The position numbers and the translations under genes are program-made. Shown here in pieces: positions 60,644-64,000 of a stretch of 64,000 nucleotides of DNA (its first letter is position 1; every line of letters begins with the position of its first letter). The stretch comes from Eubacterium sp. (GTDB taxonomy: Bacteria > Bacillota > Clostridia > Oscillospirales > Acutalibacteraceae). Where the stretch lies: contig JAGHJI010000080.1 of the NCBI GenBank assembly GCA_017886765.1, forward strand, positions 1 through 64,000. Reading direction: 5' to 3'. Below the pieces are notes generated by a model. That model was given only the letters and a program-made list of their open reading frames with translations. It made no database searches and was not told where the DNA came from.

Positions 60644-63181
60644 TTATTTTTTACCGTTCTTTTTCGCTGCCTTGGCTGCTTTACGCTCCGCAAGCTCTTC
60701 CTCAAGTTCCTTGCGTTTACGCTCATTTTCCTCAGCCTTAAGTCGCTCTTCCTCCTGGGCGCGAATCTTTGCCTCGTCATACTTAGCGGCGATTTCATCA
60801 AAGTGGGAAAAATTCTCCTGCTGTACAAGCAGTTTTCTGGAGGTGATATAGGCATCTGCCGCACGGTTGAATACCGCCAGATTATCCATTTCCTCTTTGG
60901 ACGCCTTGCGGGCATCCTTTCTTTTTTTGCTGTAGTCTTTGATCTGCAGTTTCAGTTTTTCTACTTCGTCTGAATCCTTAGCCTTTTTCGCCTCCCGTAA
61001 TTCGGCAGAAAGCTCTGCTATTCTGTCATCGCACTCGTCTTCAATCTTAAAGAAACTTTCAAGAACGGACATATCAGGTTCCTTAAATTCAGTGACCGAA
61101 CCGAAATGCTTAACAAAATTCTTATGTGAAGAAAGCTTTTTCCTGGCAAGCTCGATCTCAATCTTGCGCATTTCTTTCTCCTGCTGGGTATTTTTTGGAA
61201 GCGCCTTAGCCTTTTTAAGCTCAGCCTTAACCTCGGCAACATTCATATTTTTTATTCCGTCAAGCCCCTCGTCGTAAACTTTTTTATAGAGCTCAACCTG
61301 ACGCATTACGTTTTCTGAATTAAATTTATCAAGCTCAGCGCAGACAAATTTGGAAATATCAATCTCCTCATTATATGCCAAAGCTTCCCTATATGCTTTC
61401 TTGGCAGCCTTCCGTTCTTCCTTGTCGGAAATATTTTTATACATAGATTTTGAAACTTCTTTGGGCGAAGCCGACGCCATCTCTCTTGCGTTATTTACAA
61501 GGTCTATGGTTTCAACAAGCTCCTTGTCGCTTAAAGCGTTGTTGGCATAGTCCTCAAAGAGCGCGCGGACCTTAAGAACACGCACGACCGACTTCTGTTT
61601 TTTCTCAGTAAAATCATAGAAGAAAAACGGAATAACATTGAGCAAGGCGCCCACCGCCGACACGATAATCAGAATCCGCAGAAGCGGGAGCAATACGCCG
61701 TCAACATCATATAAAGCATTTGAAGCATTATAAATATCCTGACCATTGGCTGCCTGCTGCTGAAGCATCTGACCGATGCTTTCATTGGATCCCGGCAATA
61801 CCCTGGACATCAAGGCGGAATCATTTACCACACGTCTCGCGTTTTCCACATTCATTCCGAAATGCTCCTGAAGAGCCGGAATGACGCTGGCTGTAATCAG
61901 CGTGATTACAGAGCCGATGGTTCCCACCGCAGCGAACATTCCGTCAATTCTCTCTCCGGTCTTATACTGCTGATAATCACGGATATCAGCCTGGATGGAC
62001 GGATTAAGAATACGAGCAAAGGCTCCGACAACCGCGTTGAAATAAAGACATATCAAAATAAGCCAGATGGTATACGTCGTAATGGAGCCTGTAAACAGGA
62101 TCATGGCAAGAATGAATACAATGTTAAACAGGTTTGTAACGATCTGGACATTTCTTTTACCCCATTTGCGTATACACAGCGGAGCCAAGATCATGCCCCA
62201 AAGAGAAGCGTTTCCGTAAATGGTCGTTACAATACTGTAAGCATTTCCCGAACAGGCGCCGCCGTAGTTGTAAAGCCAGTACAGAATATTGCTGTACGCG
62301 GCTTCAAGAAAACCTATCCAGCCGGCAAGGGAGATGATCCAGAAATACTTATTTTTTGCAACCGCTTTAAGCGCGTCAATGAACTTTATCTGAATAACGT
62401 GGGTTTTTGCCTGAATGATTTTTTCCTGCGTATTGGCATAAACAACTACCAGCAGAGCGCAGCCCAGTATACCCAGGATAGGATATACCAGCTTATAAAC
62501 ACGAATATCCGTCAAATTCGTATGGAGTATGTTCTGCGCTACGATAGGCATGAGCAGATTAACAACGGACGGACCTAAGGAGTATACCACACTCTTTATC
62601 GACATGACATCCGTTCTTTCCTGCGAATTTGGAGAAAGAACATGAATAAGGTTCTCATACGAATCATTGAAGAAATTGTAGAAGAACTGCAGGAGAATAT
62701 TAAAGATAAGCAAAACGACACATTTTGCGATATATCCTGCTTCTCTGCCGAATATTTCCCCCGTTCCCACAACCAAGCTGAGCTTATCATACGGGAACCA
62801 GACCATGCTGACAAACAAAATGGCCGTGGGTATCCCCATCATCAGTATGTACGGTCTATATTTTCCGGCTTTATTACGTGTATTATCTACAATATTCGCT
62901 CTTAATCCGGTAAGAGGTATACTGGATAAGACGGCAATAACATAAAGCACATACATATCCGTAGGAGTAATTCCTATGGTACCGGTAATAAACGTGTTTG
63001 TAGCCGCAAGGAGCAGAGTATAACTCATACTTACAATAAGATATGCTCCTATACCGCCGAAAGAGTAAGACGCAATTTCCTTAAAGGACATATACCGTCC
63101 CTTGGGCGGCTCCTTCCAGTAATATCTGACACTGTCTATAAGACTTGTCACCTTCTGCTTGATTCCAGAATTATCCGCCAT
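60644..63181 (-). CDS. MFS (GPH-like) transporter with long C-terminal coiled-coil tail
   Basis: 845 aa. Residues 1 to about 525 are a transporter domain of about 12 membrane segments related to the GPH protein at 24466-25953 (KAGKYRPYILMM loop, GERIDGMFAAVG). The rest, about 320 residues, is charged and helical, rich in Lys, Glu and Ala, with heptad-like stretches in RKKLSSH and LRAEENERKRKELEEEL-type segments, ending in a Lys-rich end. Ordinary GPH transporters are about 450-500 aa. The tail could tether a partner or sense; its role is unknown. Promoter and terminator are clear, so it is one intact gene. Confidence 0.88.
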   Translation of the reverse strand: MADNSGIKQKVTSLIDSVRYYWKEPPKGRYMSFKEIASYSFGGIGAYLIVSMSYTLLLAATNTFITGTIGITPTDMYVLYVIAVLSSIPLTGLRANIVDNTRNKAGKYRPYILMMGIPTAILFVSMVWFPYDKLSLVVGTGEIFGREAGYIAKCVVLLIFNILLQFFYNFFNDSYENLIHVLSPNSQERTDVMSIKSVVYSLGPSVVNLLMPIVAQNILHTNLTDIRVYKLVYPILGILGCALLVVVYANTQEKIIQAKTHVIQIKFIDALKAVAKNKYFWIISLAGWIGFLEAAYSNILYWLYNYGGACSGNAYSIVTTIYGNASLWGMILAPLCIRKWGKRNVQIVTNLFNIVFILAMILFTGSITTYTIWLILICLYFNAVVGAFARILNPSIQADIRDYQQYKTGERIDGMFAAVGTIGSVITLITASVIPALQEHFGMNVENARRVVNDSALMSRVLPGSNESIGQMLQQQAANGQDIYNASNALYDVDGVLLPLLRILIIVSAVGALLNVIPFFFYDFTEKKQKSVVRVLKVRALFEDYANNALSDKELVETIDLVNNAREMASASPKEVSKSMYKNISDKEERKAAKKAYREALAYNEEIDISKFVCAELDKFNSENVMRQVELYKKVYDEGLDGIKNMNVAEVKAELKKAKALPKNTQQEKEMRKIEIELARKKLSSHKNFVKHFGSVTEFKEPDMSVLESFFKIEDECDDRIAELSAELREAKKAKDSDEVEKLKLQIKDYSKKRKDARKASKEEMDNLAVFNRAADAYITSRKLLVQQENFSHFDEIAAKYDEAKIRAQEEERLKAEENERKRKELEEELAERKAAKAAKKNGKK

Positions 63182-63218
63182 TGCATTCCATCCTTTCAGT
63201 TATACACTCGTAATATTA

Positions 63219-63247
63219 ATAATAACACACCCGGTTATCAAATTCAA
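63219..63247 (-). promoter_or_regulatory. Predicted promoter of the long-tailed MFS gene
   Basis: Minus-strand TTGAAT (63247-63242), 17-nt spacer, TATTAT (63224-63219), about 38 nt before the ATG. Confidence 0.55.
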
Positions 63248-63274
63248 CAAAAAATATGAAATATCAAATTGTTT

Positions 63275-64000
63275 TTAGTTAAAATTCAACACAAAGGCAT
63301 CCTCTTCACCGGAGCAGACAACATTCACGCTGTCACCGTCAGCGGTATAGGATACGGAATTCTCAAGCTTGTCAAAGGAAGCGTCCTCCACTTTATCCAC
63401 CGGGGTCTCATCGGTATAATTGAATTGCGAGTCATGGACTCTGCCGCTGTTCATCGCGAAACCGGTAAGCGCTTTACCCTCGTTCTGTTCAATATCCAGA
63501 GCAGGATTAAAGTAGTACCAAGTTCCCTGAAATTCTGCCATAGAAATGATACCCTGGTCACCTGAGGTACTCATTATATGGCTTGCTTTGCCGCCGCCCT
63601 GTAAAACAAGATACTCAAAAGCAGAGCAAACGGAGGCGGAATATCCCTTCCCCTGCATAATCGTGTCATAGGCGGTCACTACGGAATTATCAATCTTCAT
63701 ATTTTGTGTCAGATATGTATAAACATTAAAAACATACCTATCGGTGCTGACCTTATCATATTCACACGCGTCCTTGATTTCGTCAATTTTGTCAAAAAAC
63801 TGGTTCACAAGACTCACGTGCTCTTCCTGAGGATGAAGGTACGTGACGGAAACGCCCGATGCATCCTCCAGAATATCAATACTTTCCACGAGAGGATAAA
63901 GCGGGAAACAGGTATAAAATAACTGGTTAACATCGTCTATCAGGGAAGTGTTGAATTTCACTTCGCTCTCACCGGCAATCACCGCCTGACACAGCTTTTC
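63275..64000 (-). CDS. Transglutaminase-like protein, partial, with apparently incomplete catalytic triad
   Basis: The frame runs unbroken to the window edge, so the N-terminus is missing; at least 241 residues are visible. The segment GKGYSASVCSAFEYLVLQGG aligns with the catalytic-Cys region of bacterial transglutaminase-like domains, and EFQGTWYYFNPALD matches the C-terminal Asp strand. The intervening His expected in HAWN reads SMAE, so the classic Cys-His-Asp triad looks incomplete and catalysis is doubtful. It could be a binding or structural variant. The downstream gene is the long-tailed MFS. Confidence 0.65.
   Translation of the reverse strand, partial: EKLCQAVIAGESEVKFNTSLIDDVNQLFYTCFPLYPLVESIDILEDASGVSVTYLHPQEEHVSLVNQFFDKIDEIKDACEYDKVSTDRYVFNVYTYLTQNMKIDNSVVTAYDTIMQGKGYSASVCSAFEYLVLQGGGKASHIMSTSGDQGIISMAEFQGTWYYFNPALDIEQNEGKALTGFAMNSGRVHDSQFNYTDETPVDKVEDASFDKLENSVSYTADGDSVNVVCSGEEDAFVLNFN

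Noticed and set aside
61862-62578. Plus-strand open frame of 238 codons
   Set aside because: Antisense to the membrane part of the long-tailed MFS gene; no start signal.
1-64000. CRISPR array, prophage or insertion sequence
   Set aside because: No regularly spaced direct repeats, no transposase, integrase or phage structural gene and no long terminal inverted repeats were seen.

Overview
The window reads as chromosome of an anaerobic, Gram-positive, endospore-forming Clostridia member, most likely an Oscillospiraceae/Ruminococcaceae-type gut or rumen carbohydrate degrader. The reasons are: lysine synthesis by LL-diaminopimelate aminotransferase, a glgB-glgC-glgD-glgA operon with the Firmicute-type GlgD subunit, the sporulation pair yqfC-yqfD, the CdaA/CdaR c-di-AMP pair, strong Shine-Dalgarno sequences, and lipobox or anchored secreted proteins. 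The taxon is an inference from gene content. No phage, transposase, rRNA or CRISPR array is visible.

Layout. 1-2.7 kb (minus): an ANTAR-domain regulator heads dapF-dapL-purC. 2.9-8.7 kb (plus): glycogen operon from one promoter to one hairpin terminator. 8.7-10.2 kb (minus): ogt and corA. 10.3-12.3 kb: a GH2 glycosidase. 12.5-18.2 kb: a complete fructose PTS operon, fruR-fruK-fruA-ptsH-ptsI, with the general components EI and HPr inside it. 18.3-19.3 kb: an amidase-like protein, a structured non-coding stretch and a small nucleotide-hydrolase-like gene. 19.4-23 kb (minus): uxuA-uxuB-GH30. 23-24.3 kb: yqfC-yqfD. 24.4-30.5 kb: a sugar locus with a metallophosphoesterase, an MFS transporter, an AraC regulator and a divergent GH36 alpha-galactosidase. 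30.6-33.2 kb (minus): a MerR-cupin-aldo/keto reductase-flavodoxin operon behind a typical MerR 19-bp-spacer promoter. 33.3-35.2 kb: a DRE-TIM aldolase-like gene, then a TPP riboswitch controlling thiT. 35.2-37.5 kb: an AT-rich accessory cassette of an XRE repressor, two lipoproteins and a small unknown gene. 37.6-40.2 kb (minus): two GH25 lysozyme-like genes. 40.4-45.5 kb (plus): DAHP synthase, a lactate/malate dehydrogenase-type enzyme and an amino-acid-type ABC transporter. 45.6-47.9 kb (minus): serC-serA. 48.2-50.2 kb (minus): an anchored DUF4838 protein. 50.5-50.8 kb (minus): tRNA-Met, tRNA-Glu and tRNA-Arg. 50.9-56.9 kb (plus): lexA, mrp, dCMP deaminase, a HAD phosphatase, an unknown anchored protein, degV and birA. 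57-64 kb (minus): cdaA-cdaR, a cysteine desulfurase with a DUF3343 partner, a long-tailed MFS protein and a partial transglutaminase-like protein.

The cell described takes up fructose by PTS, splits alpha- and beta-galactosides, degrades a polysaccharide at its surface (GH30) and channels fructuronate/mannonate through UxuB/UxuA, and stores glucose as glycogen. Thiamine is scavenged under TPP control, and serine and aromatic precursors are made locally.

No single clearly new system stands out. The strongest leads are regulatory and architectural: the XRE/lipoprotein cassette with twin palindromes, the transporter with a coiled-coil tail of about 320 residues, alternative pairings in the 18.8-19.0 kb intergenic stretch, a shared 14-nt motif in the AraC locus, two intercistronic hairpins lacking U-tracts, and a family of terminators sharing a CTGTGA/TCACAG core.
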